This document shows positions 12,221-19,223 of a stretch of DNA of 21,933 bases, piece by piece. Position 1 is the first letter of the stretch, and every line of letters starts with the position of its first letter. The DNA is from Acidimicrobiaceae bacterium (GTDB taxonomy: Bacteria > Actinomycetota > Acidimicrobiia > Acidimicrobiales > UBA8592): the NCBI GenBank assembly GCA_002722525.1, contig PBMJ01000008.1:9609-31541 (forward strand), given 5' to 3'. The position numbers and the translations under genes are program-made. Below the pieces are notes generated by a model that was not told the origin of the DNA, did not search any database, and saw only the letters and a list, made by a program, of their open reading frames with translations.

Positions 12221-14929
12221 TTATTCAGAGATGCAGTTAGCTGTATAAATACTTCCAGTCATCGTCTCTGATGGCCCGAGAGGTCCACCTGGGCCAGCAG
12301 GGAGAGCATACCCAGTGAGTTCCCAAGTGGGATCTGCACCAGCAGCATTTAGTGCCGGCCATTGTGTTACCCCGGGCCAGAATTCAGAAGCAAGGAACGT
12401 CTCTTGCCAGATGCCATCGTCTATGTCCACAGTAGCGATTTCCCTTGCTAGGACCACAGTTCCCAGACTTGACGTCACGCTAAGCTCAACCCGATACCCG
12501 GGAGCCTGAGGGGTCCCCATCGGTAGGACTCGCGTCCAGAATGCTCTACAGCTCGTGTCTCCATAATTTGTATATGGCGCAGAATACGCTACTCCGGGTG
12601 TTGTCGGCGTTGGGTCTGGCTGCGGAGTAGGTGTTGGGTCTGGCTGCGGAGTAGGTGTTGGGTCTGGCTGCGGTGTAGGTGTTGGCTGCTCTGTTATTCC
12701 TGGGTTCTCAAAGCAGGTATCTCCGAAACCAGGTAACGAACCGTAGTAGGTTAGTTCGGTATCTGATTCTTCGGTGGGAGTGGCATCCTCATTTAGTAGT
12801 TGCCATATCCCTTCGATTTCGCCCCATAGAGAACCATCAGGTGCTCTCCATTCTTCGATGCCGTCGTCATTGACGTCTACCCAGCCCCAACCTTGGTCTT
12901 CGCAGTGGCATTCTTCAATCCAGCCGGGAAGGAATTCATAGGACCAAATATCATCTAGACTTTCATCACTTGATGTCCACCAGCCGTCTTCCTGTGGGAA
13001 CCAGACATTACCGAGCGGGTCGTTCCAGACCCAAACGCCGTCTTCTTTTTGTTCCCAACCCCACTCAGGGCACTCTTCACAATCATCAATCCAACCAGGT
13101 AGGTCCGTATAGTCCTTCCAACCTATGAAGAAGGTCGGACCGTCGTAGTCTTCGTCTACGTCAATCTCTGGAGACCAGACCCAGCCATCATCTTCAGATA
13201 GTACTAGGGTGACGATTTCTCCGGTTGGGCTGTGCCATTCCCAGCTTCCATCTTCGTTTTGGACCCAACCCCACTCAGGACATTCTTCACAATCTTCGTC
13301 GTATCCTGGGAGGTCTGTTATTTCAGGAACAGGTTCATAACTGTATCCTTCGTCGTCTTCAGGGTCATCGGTCTCCATTACGAAGCTGACAGGTTCCATT
13401 TCATATGGTGGCGACCAGTTGCCCATGGGATCGTATGTCCAGATGGTGCCGTCAGGCGCATGCCATTCCCAACCGCCTTCCTCGTTTTGGACCCAACCCC
13501 ACTCAGGACAGTCGAAGCAATCTTCTGTCCAGCCAGGAAGGTCTCGGTAGTCTTCGTAGGTCACGCCGAAGTCAGGATCGTCAGCAAGGACCCAGGCTCG
13601 CACCCAACCTGTTCCGTCCCACATCCACCATGAATACAGTGATTCAGGATCCATGCCTGGTTCGACCCATACGTATCCGGAATATATGGACCCTTCATCT
13701 ACGGAGCCAAATTCTGCTATTTGCCAGCCCCATTCACCATCTTCCGGGCAGGGTGGGAAACAGCCTTCGAAGGTTTTCTCTTCGTCGTTGTCATAACCGT
13801 CGTAGTCAGATTCAAAGTCTTCGGAGTATCCATCATCAACATCATCGACATTAACGTCTTCACCTTCCTCAGCAGGCGTGATTTCGACGAATTTCTTAGA
13901 GCTCTCTTCATATTCGTTAAGAACATCGTCACTACTCTTGTAGTCACCGTTCTCGTCATAGTCATAAGACGGAACGTCGTTATCGTAATTGGGGTCATCC
14001 CCTCCTTCATCTTCCGGACAGGGGTAACACTCTTCTATATACCCTGGTACATCAGCTTCAGTGTCGAAGACGTCACCAGAATCTAGGTCTTCCCATCCGG
14101 GAAGGCTTGATTTCCAGATAAATTCTCCTGCTTCAGTTTTGAGGATCCAGTCTCCGTCACCATTTTTGTGGATGCCATATGGTGGGTTCGGTGGGCATGC
14201 CTCTTCAGGTGTTTCTTCTGGAGTTGGTGTTTCTTCAGGTGTTTCTTCAGGAGTTGGTGTTTCTTCTGGAGTTTCTTCAGGTTCTTCTGGTGGGAGGAGT
14301 GGGTTACCACACGCGCAACGCGCTCGAGGGATACCATCTTCATCTACCAGTACTGCAGTTCCCGCTTCTAGTACAGCGAGGAACGGAATAGCCTCACCAT
14401 TCGAGTATCCATGATTTGTTACTAATACGTTTTGCAGAAGAACCGCTGGAGTTAACCCGCGAATGTAATCGGATAGTTCATCTACAGGGATGCCCTGGAC
14501 CTCTGCCCAAGCAGCTCCTATAGCGGGGTTTGCTTCAAGAAATGCGATCAGCTTGTCTATATCGCAAGCATTCTCTCCAGTTCCACCGTATAGGCCAGTA
14601 GCGCTACCGCTTACTTCACCGGATTCCAGTGTGTCTGTCGGAATATCCAGCGTATAAACCGCATACGAGGGTGTAAACGGGTCAGGGCCGACAGATTTTG
14701 CCGGTTGAAAGACATAGTCTGTCACTGGCGAAAGGTCTGATAACCCTGTCAATTCAGTTTTAGGCTCAACAGAGCTGTCGCCATCGTCGTTATTTACGAC
14801 GATAAGTGTGGTTACCAACGCAATAATGGCTAAAACAGCCAACGCGGCAAAAGCCTTGACTCGTTTTTGTTGGAATAAAAGACCCATCTGAGCAGTAAAA
14901 GTCTCTAATTTTGAAGGTTTGTCATTCAT
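12221..14929 (-). CDS. Membrane-anchored surface protein: DUF6777-like domain plus seven Cys-bounded, mostly Trp-rich modules
   Basis: This 902-residue protein has a cytoplasmic N-terminus and one membrane anchor (about 26-45), so most of it would be outside the cell. Residues 66-212 resemble the actinobacterial DUF6777 domain (GLYGGTGENACD near 112, VTNHGYSNG near 170, CACGNPL near 205). An acidic Pro/Thr spacer follows (213-243). Residues 245-739 hold seven modules, each opened and closed by Cys. In modules 3-7 the opening is C-(P/E)-E/D...WGW and the closing is LPG[WYF]-x2-[DE]-x-C or similar. Neighbouring modules are joined by CxC, CxxC or CxxxC steps. About 40 Trp and many Asp/Glu lie in this stretch. 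A (TPTPQPDP)n spacer (748-778) and a C-terminal domain of about 120 residues with Cys794 and Cys899 follow. Function unknown; adhesion, metal binding or cell-surface sensing are guesses. Confidence 0.85.
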   Translation of the reverse strand: MNDKPSKLETFTAQMGLLFQQKRVKAFAALAVLAIIALVTTLIVVNNDDGDSSVEPKTELTGLSDLSPVTDYVFQPAKSVGPDPFTPSYAVYTLDIPTDTLESGEVSGSATGLYGGTGENACDIDKLIAFLEANPAIGAAWAEVQGIPVDELSDYIRGLTPAVLLQNVLVTNHGYSNGEAIPFLAVLEAGTAVLVDEDGIPRARCACGNPLLPPEEPEETPEETPTPEETPEETPTPEETPEEACPPNPPYGIHKNGDGDWILKTEAGEFIWKSSLPGWEDLDSGDVFDTEADVPGYIEECYPCPEDEGGDDPNYDNDVPSYDYDENGDYKSSDDVLNEYEESSKKFVEITPAEEGEDVNVDDVDDGYSEDFESDYDGYDNDEEKTFEGCFPPCPEDGEWGWQIAEFGSVDEGSIYSGYVWVEPGMDPESLYSWWMWDGTGWVRAWVLADDPDFGVTYEDYRDLPGWTEDCFDCPEWGWVQNEEGGWEWHAPDGTIWTYDPMGNWSPPYEMEPVSFVMETDDPEDDEGYSYEPVPEITDLPGYDEDCEECPEWGWVQNEDGSWEWHSPTGEIVTLVLSEDDGWVWSPEIDVDEDYDGPTFFIGWKDYTDLPGWIDDCEECPEWGWEQKEDGVWVWNDPLGNVWFPQEDGWWTSSDESLDDIWSYEFLPGWIEECHCEDQGWGWVDVNDDGIEEWRAPDGSLWGEIEGIWQLLNEDATPTEESDTELTYYGSLPGFGDTCFENPGITEQPTPTPQPDPTPTPQPDPTPTPQPDPTPTTPGVAYSAPYTNYGDTSCRAFWTRVLPMGTPQAPGYRVELSVTSSLGTVVLAREIATVDIDDGIWQETFLASEFWPGVTQWPALNAAGADPTWELTGYALPAGPGGPLGPSETMTGSIYTANCISE
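12609..12680 (-). repeat. 24-bp tandem repeat, three copies
   Basis: The 24-base unit beginning GTTGGGTCTGGC occurs at 12609, 12633 and 12657 with one mismatch (A to T) in the third copy. It encodes the PTPQPDPT spacer near the C-terminus of the surface protein. Near-identity at DNA level suggests recent expansion. Confidence 0.9.
12713..14197 (-). repeat. Seven Cys-bounded modules in the surface protein
   Basis: Module borders (residues) are 245-301, 304-390, 394-471, 474-547, 550-617, 620-674 and 676-739. Modules 4-6 share C-PEWGW, QNEDG or QKEDG, W-x-W and a terminal LPG[WY]-x-[DE]-[DE]-C. Modules 1 and 7 are diverged and module 3 is longer. Module 2 (DNA 13760-14020) has no Trp and is almost wholly Asp/Glu/Ser/Tyr. 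Confidence 0.85.
14201..14293 (-). repeat. Low-complexity PEETPTP spacer
   Basis: Residues 213-243 of the surface protein are built from a 10-residue unit PEETPTPEET repeated twice plus partial units. It links the DUF6777-like domain to the Cys-bounded modules and is likely an extended, acidic stalk. Confidence 0.85.
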
Positions 14930-14979
14930 ATTTTGTATACCTACGCATTTCTATAGTGTGTTTGTTGTATGAGTAGGAC

Positions 14980-14998
14980 AGATTTCCTGAACAAATCT
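14980..14998. promoter_or_regulatory. Candidate operator: AGATTT-7-AAATCT
   Basis: Perfect 6-base arms at 14980-14985 and 14993-14998 around CCTGAAC lie in the 115-base region between the divergent surface-protein and LLM genes. The 6-7-6 geometry equals that of the repeat at 5814-5832, but the arms differ. AT-rich arms make chance likely enough to keep confidence low. Confidence 0.25.
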
Positions 14999-15032
14999 TA
15001 CACCCCAAGTGAATTTTTTTATAGATTATGGT

Positions 15033-15044
15033 TAGTTTTGAAAG
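15033..15044 (+). promoter_or_regulatory. Leaderless -10 element for LLM gene (5)
   Basis: The sequence reads TAGTTT-TGAAAG-ATG, with the hexamer ending 6 nt before the start codon. GAAAG directly before the ATG is too close to serve as a Shine-Dalgarno. Confidence 0.45.
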
Positions 15045-16100
15045 ATGAAACTTGGTTTAGGCCTCGACATTTACAATAAATCTCAGCTGCTTTTACCCAC
15101 AGAGGCCGTCATTCATGCAGAAAAGAGCGGATTTCACTCCGTCTGGACGGCTGAAGCCTATGGAATAGATGCCCTTTCACCACTAGCGTATTTAGCTGCC
15201 GTAACTGAACGTATCAAGCTTGGAACGGCGATCGTTCAGGTAGCTGCGAGAACTCCAGCCGCTACGGCCATGCACGCAATGACAATAGATGCCCTCGCAG
15301 GTGGGAACCGAACCATCATTGGGTTGGGGGTTTCAGGGCCGCAGATCGTTGAAGGGTGGTACGGTCAGCCATGGGGAAGCCCGCATCACTGGCTAAGAGA
15401 CTATGTGGCCATTATGCGTAAAGTCCTAGAGCGGCAGATCCCTGTCGAACATGAAGGGAAACAAATCCAGCTGCCTTTCGAAGGTGAAGGTGCAATAGGT
15501 CAAGGCAAAGCTCTTAAATCGATCTTGCATCCTAGCGGCGGGATCCAAATTTGGATAGCTTCCGGAGCTCCTATGAATACTGCCCTTGCGGCTGAAGTCG
15601 CTGACGGCTGGCTTCCCATGGGGTATGGCCCTGACGGATGGGAAATCCACAGGCCGAATTTAGAGAAAGGATTTCAACGTCGCGCAGATACTGCGGTTCC
15701 GAAATCTGACTTTCAACTTTTCACGAATCTGACTGTGGAAATAACTGATGATATTCAGGCAGCTATCGACAAACGAAAACCCATGACAGCTATGTACGTA
15801 GGCGGAATGGGAAGTAAAGAACATAACTTTCACAGAGATTCAATGGCTCGAAGAGGCTTTCCCGAACAAGCTAACCTTATTCAAGAACGCTGGCTGGCTG
15901 GCGATAAAGAAGGAGCGATTAGGGCTGTCCCTGATGACTACATCGATATGGGCGGACTTTTTGGCCCAGAAGAGCGCATTAGGGAGCGGTACCCGCTCAC
16001 AGTTGTCCAAGGGGTGACGGGTCAGATCCTCAGATCAACCGATTTAGCCACTATTGAACTTGTCGCTGAGATTGTCAGCGACCATTCTGGTTTGGATTAG
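15045..16100 (+). CDS. F420-dependent LLM oxidoreductase, Rv3520c-like (5)
   Basis: This 351-residue protein closely fits the actinobacterial Rv3520c-type group of F420-dependent LLM oxidoreductases: MKLGLGLDIY start, VWTAEAYGIDALSPLAYLAA near residue 33, LGTAIVQVAARTPAATAMHA, GLGVSGPQIVEGWYGQPWG near 100, and AAEVADGWLPMGYGP near 185. Coenzyme F420 use is more secure here than for the other four LLM proteins, because this group is tied to F420 in known members. The alpha/beta hydrolase starts 61 bases downstream on the same strand, so genes 15045-17582 may form a three-gene unit. Substrate unknown. Confidence 0.9.
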   Translation: MKLGLGLDIYNKSQLLLPTEAVIHAEKSGFHSVWTAEAYGIDALSPLAYLAAVTERIKLGTAIVQVAARTPAATAMHAMTIDALAGGNRTIIGLGVSGPQIVEGWYGQPWGSPHHWLRDYVAIMRKVLERQIPVEHEGKQIQLPFEGEGAIGQGKALKSILHPSGGIQIWIASGAPMNTALAAEVADGWLPMGYGPDGWEIHRPNLEKGFQRRADTAVPKSDFQLFTNLTVEITDDIQAAIDKRKPMTAMYVGGMGSKEHNFHRDSMARRGFPEQANLIQERWLAGDKEGAIRAVPDDYIDMGGLFGPEERIRERYPLTVVQGVTGQILRSTDLATIELVAEIVSDHSGLD

Positions 16101-16160
16101 CTCAAGTCGCAGGAAACCTTCGAACCGACTAGTGTCTCTGTAGCGTAACGAGGAGGGGCA

Positions 16161-17045
16161 ATGCCTGAAGCAGTAAATGGTGATACCACGTTGTTTTACG
16201 ACACGATGGGTGACCCTGATGACCCGACAATTCTGCTTGTCATGGGCTTAGGGGCACAGATGGTGGCTTTTCGGGAAGAATTCTGCCAACTTCTAGTTCG
16301 GGCCGGATTTCATATCGTCCGTTTTGATAACCGAGATGTAGGCCTGTCATCAAAAACGCCTGGAACCCCTCCCAGCATAGGGGAACTCATCAACATGCAA
16401 GGCGAAGATTTACCGGAGGACAAGGTTCCCTACATGCTTTCAGATATGTCCGATGATGCTTTCGCTGTCCTCGACAGCGTAGGTGTCAATCAAGCACACC
16501 TTGTAGGAGTTTCAATGGGAGGCATGATCGCCCAGACAATGGTGATCGAACATCCTGAACGGATTTTGTCCCTTACATCAATCATGTCCACTACGGGAAA
16601 TCCAGATGTCGGGGGTGCGAAGGCAGAGTTAATGATGAAGATGCCTTTGACTGTTCCCACCTCAAAGGAAGAAGCGATAGAAGCCTCAGTGGAAACGTTC
16701 CGGTTAATTTCCGGACCCCATTTCGATGCTGAAGACCATGCCGAAGAAACCGCAATGACCTTTGACAGAAATTGGAATCCGAATGCGCAGGGTTTTCAAA
16801 TTGCTGCAATCTTTAGTTCCGGAGACCGCACCGAAGCGCTGCGTTCTATTGACATACCGACATTAGTTATCCACGGACGACTCGATCCTCTCGTGCAACT
16901 AAGCGGCGGCGAAGCTACATCATCGATTATTCCCGATAGCAAACTGGTTATATTTGACGATATGGGTCACGACCTCCCAGAAGCACTATGGGCGGACATC
17001 ACAGGCGAAATAATTAGCCATGCTCAGGCAGCGGTCGAAAACTGA
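16161..17045 (+). CDS. Alpha/beta hydrolase, RdmC-like esterase
   Basis: This 294-residue alpha/beta-hydrolase fold enzyme hydrolyses esters or related bonds. The oxyanion strand is LLVMGLGAQM, followed by VRFDNRDVGLSS, a hallmark of the aclacinomycin-methylesterase (RdmC)-like group. The nucleophile is Ser118 in GVSMG. Asp242 (GRLDPL) and His270 (MGHDLPE) complete the likely triad. AGGAGG lies 4 nt before the ATG. The FMN split-barrel gene begins 9 bases after its stop, consistent with one operon. No signal peptide, so it is cytoplasmic. Substrate unknown. Confidence 0.92.
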   Translation: MPEAVNGDTTLFYDTMGDPDDPTILLVMGLGAQMVAFREEFCQLLVRAGFHIVRFDNRDVGLSSKTPGTPPSIGELINMQGEDLPEDKVPYMLSDMSDDAFAVLDSVGVNQAHLVGVSMGGMIAQTMVIEHPERILSLTSIMSTTGNPDVGGAKAELMMKMPLTVPTSKEEAIEASVETFRLISGPHFDAEDHAEETAMTFDRNWNPNAQGFQIAAIFSSGDRTEALRSIDIPTLVIHGRLDPLVQLSGGEATSSIIPDSKLVIFDDMGHDLPEALWADITGEIISHAQAAVEN

Positions 17046-17054
17046 AAGGAAAAA

Positions 17055-17582
17055 ATGAGTGAACAAGACGACAATTATGAAGATCTCACCCAATGCGGTC
17101 TCGAGTCCGAACTCGAGCAAGAATTGTTAGATGTCCAACGGGAATGCACGTTCATGTGGACAAACAAAAAAGGCGAAGCATTCGGAGTGATCATGTCATA
17201 TCTTCCCAGTGACGGAAAGATATGGTTGACGTGCGCAGAACGCAGAGCTCGAGTTCCAGCCCTTCGCCGGTTCCCCAGAGCATCAATTTGCGTCAACAGT
17301 ACCGGTACTTCAATGGGAACAGGAAAGACCGTGACCTACAAAGGGTCATGCGTCATTCATGACAGTCGAGAAATAAAAGATTGGTTCTATCCTATTTTTG
17401 CCCGCCGCCTTCGCCCAGAGCCAGAAGCAGCAGCAGTGTTCCAGAAATTCCTCGACTCCCCTGAGCGAGTCATTATTGAATTTACGCCGGATTATACGTT
17501 GTCCTTTGATAGCAAACTCATGTGGGCGCGATCACCCGAAGCGTCAATTCCAGAAAACGATCCGAGGAACGCCGCTAATTAG
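17055..17582 (+). CDS. Pyridoxamine 5'-phosphate oxidase-like FMN/F420-binding split-barrel protein
   Basis: This 175-residue protein has the split-barrel pattern of PNPOx-like proteins: a strand pair MWTNKKGEAFGVIMSYLP, then KIWLTCAERRARVPALRRFPRASICVNST, then a GTGKTVTYKGSCVI strand. In actinobacteria such proteins bind FMN, F420 or haem and reduce or sequester cofactors; which one cannot be told. AAAGGA is 4 nt before the ATG, and the gene is 9 bases downstream of the hydrolase, so they are likely co-expressed. It ends 4 bases before the stop of the convergent crotonase gene. Confidence 0.82.
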   Translation: MSEQDDNYEDLTQCGLESELEQELLDVQRECTFMWTNKKGEAFGVIMSYLPSDGKIWLTCAERRARVPALRRFPRASICVNSTGTSMGTGKTVTYKGSCVIHDSREIKDWFYPIFARRLRPEPEAAAVFQKFLDSPERVIIEFTPDYTLSFDSKLMWARSPEASIPENDPRNAAN

Positions 17583-17586
17583 TCGG

Positions 17587-18420
17587 TTAGAACCCTCGCC
17601 ATTCAGGGTCTCGCCGTTCTTGAAAACTCGCTATTCCTTCTTTGGAATCGATAGTTCCACTGTTAAGTTCAACAGCCCAGCTTTCTTCTTCGGCAATAGT
17701 ATGCCGGTCAGTATCTAGGGCCCTGTTAACCAACCATTTGGTAAACATGTGCGCTTTTGTCGGGCCTGAAGCTAGTCGTTCCGCCCATCCTGCAGCAGCA
17801 TCTCGAAGATCTCCACTTGGAACGACCTTATTGCATAACCCCAGTTCCAGTGCGCGCTCTGAGAGGACATCATCAGCAAAGAACATCAATTCTTTTGTTC
17901 GCATAGGGCCGATCAACCTCGGGAGAATCCATGTACCTAGAGCATCTGGTACAAGCCCGCGTCGAGCAAAGACCTCGATAAATTTTGCATTCCCCGACAT
18001 GATTACCAGATCGCACATAAAAGCAAGATGCGCTCCCACGCCAGCGGCCGTTCCGTTCACAGCGGCAATCACAGGGAGTTCGCAATCAAGAATTGAAGCC
18101 ATCAGGGGATGTTGACCCCGCAGCATCATCCGCCTAGGTTCCCCGACAGCTATCTTCGGAGCGTCATCTGGCCTAGGAGCGTATTCACGACCAACAGAGA
18201 TATCAGCCCCTGTGCAGAAAAACCTATCTCCTGTTGCTGTCAGCACGACTGCTCTCGCATCGAACTGACCATTTAGTGATTCGAAGAGTTCAGCCATTCT
18301 GTCACGCATCTGTGGAGAGATAGCGTTCGCCTTATCCGGATTGTTGATAGTTATCCATGCGACCTGATCAACAATTTCAAAGAGAACCAATTCATCTAAC
18401 TGTTCAGACGGTGCATCCAT
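17587..18420 (-). CDS. Enoyl-CoA hydratase/isomerase family protein, PaaG-like crotonase
   Basis: This 277-residue crotonase-fold protein acts on CoA thioesters. It has the oxyanion-hole motifs FFCTGADIS (68-75) and NGTAAGVGAHLAFMCD (122-137). The two Glu of classical hydratases are not kept: the first position aligns with His131 and the second with a Phe. Instead Asp159 in GLVPDALGTW is present, the position of the catalytic Asp of the PaaG/enoyl-CoA isomerase group. Isomerase-like chemistry is therefore more likely than hydration. This is by-eye alignment. The ATG is preceded by TACGCT-TAGGAG, a leaderless-type signal. Confidence 0.88.
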   Translation of the reverse strand: MDAPSEQLDELVLFEIVDQVAWITINNPDKANAISPQMRDRMAELFESLNGQFDARAVVLTATGDRFFCTGADISVGREYAPRPDDAPKIAVGEPRRMMLRGQHPLMASILDCELPVIAAVNGTAAGVGAHLAFMCDLVIMSGNAKFIEVFARRGLVPDALGTWILPRLIGPMRTKELMFFADDVLSERALELGLCNKVVPSGDLRDAAAGWAERLASGPTKAHMFTKWLVNRALDTDRHTIAEEESWAVELNSGTIDSKEGIASFQERRDPEWRGF

Positions 18421-18432
18421 CTCCTAAGCGTA
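18421..18432 (-). promoter_or_regulatory. Leaderless -10 element for the crotonase gene
   Basis: On the minus strand the sequence reads TACGCT-TAGGAG-ATG. AGGAG touches the ATG and is too close to work as a ribosome site, whereas TACGCT is exactly 6 nt upstream of the start. Confidence 0.5.
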
Positions 18433-18522
18433 GCCGAGAACGTGTCCCGAGCGGTGAGCTGGTTATTAATCGATTCTTTAATAGATAGGCAGCAAGAATT
18501 TACGGAAAAACTCGAAATAGGC

Positions 18523-18534
18523 TATTCTCCGAAG
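18523..18534 (+). promoter_or_regulatory. Leaderless -10 element that decides the HAD start
   Basis: The sequence reads TATTCT-CCGAAG-GTG. It supports GTG 18535 as the start rather than GTG 18442, which would add 31 residues that do not resemble the family. Confidence 0.5.
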
Positions 18535-19164
18535 GTGGTAAAAGCAGTTCTTTTCGACGTCGCTGGCGTCCTCACAGAGAGTTACGGACACATTATTCTC
18601 GAAACGGCTGTAGCCATCGATGCAAATATTGACTTGCTCGCAGAAGCACTCATTCCGGTGTTCCTGGGCGAGGAAGATACTGATGAAATGGGCCACAAAC
18701 TAGAACGTGGAGAAGTAACACTTGACGAATTCCTCGCATCACTTGGCCCTGTCGAAGAAGACGCACGCGTGTTGCTCCATCCCGAGTCTTCGCATTTTTT
18801 CGGACATGCCTTTAGTCCCAATCCAGAAATGATGGCCTTCGCCAATGAGTTAGCAACAACAGATTATATGACTGCCATTGTTTCTAACAGTGTCAAGGAA
18901 TGGATGCCAGCTTGGGAAACCGCCATCCCAGATAGAAGTATTTTCAATACCGTTATTCTTTCATCTGAAGTGGGAATTCGGAAACCGAACCCAGCCATGT
19001 ATACCCTCGCCCTAGAGAGGCTGCAGATTTCCCCTGACGAAGCTGTTTTCTTAGATGACTTCGAACCTATGGTCAAAGGAGCGGAGCAGGTAGGTATTCG
19101 TGCCATTCATGTCACTGACCACGCCGAAGCGATTAAGCAGGTCCAAGAGCTTCTGAAATCGTAG
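18535..19164 (+). CDS. HAD-superfamily hydrolase-like protein
   Basis: With start GTG 18535 this is a 209-residue HAD protein. Motif I is LFDVAGVL with nucleophile Asp8, but the second acidic residue of DxD is Ala10, as in HAD branches with DxGGVL. Motif II is VSNS (Ser117), motif III is Lys150 in GIRKPNP, and motif IV is LDDFEPMVKGA (Asp174, Asp175). It resembles the YihX/soluble-epoxide-hydrolase-N-terminal type more than classical phosphatases. Loss of the second Asp argues against ordinary phosphatase chemistry, though the fold is clear. It lies between divergent and same-strand genes of unrelated type, so context says little. Substrate unknown. Confidence 0.85.
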   Translation: MVKAVLFDVAGVLTESYGHIILETAVAIDANIDLLAEALIPVFLGEEDTDEMGHKLERGEVTLDEFLASLGPVEEDARVLLHPESSHFFGHAFSPNPEMMAFANELATTDYMTAIVSNSVKEWMPAWETAIPDRSIFNTVILSSEVGIRKPNPAMYTLALERLQISPDEAVFLDDFEPMVKGAEQVGIRAIHVTDHAEAIKQVQELLKS

Positions 19165-19223
19165 ACCTAATTATGCTAGATACCTTGCTTGTTCTAGTCT
19201 GCACATAGAAAAAGGAGACGAGA

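Noticed and set aside
13721..14086. Long open frames on the plus strand opposite the surface-protein gene
   Set aside because: They are shadows of a strongly biased acidic, repetitive coding sequence; they lack ribosome sites and recognisable domains.
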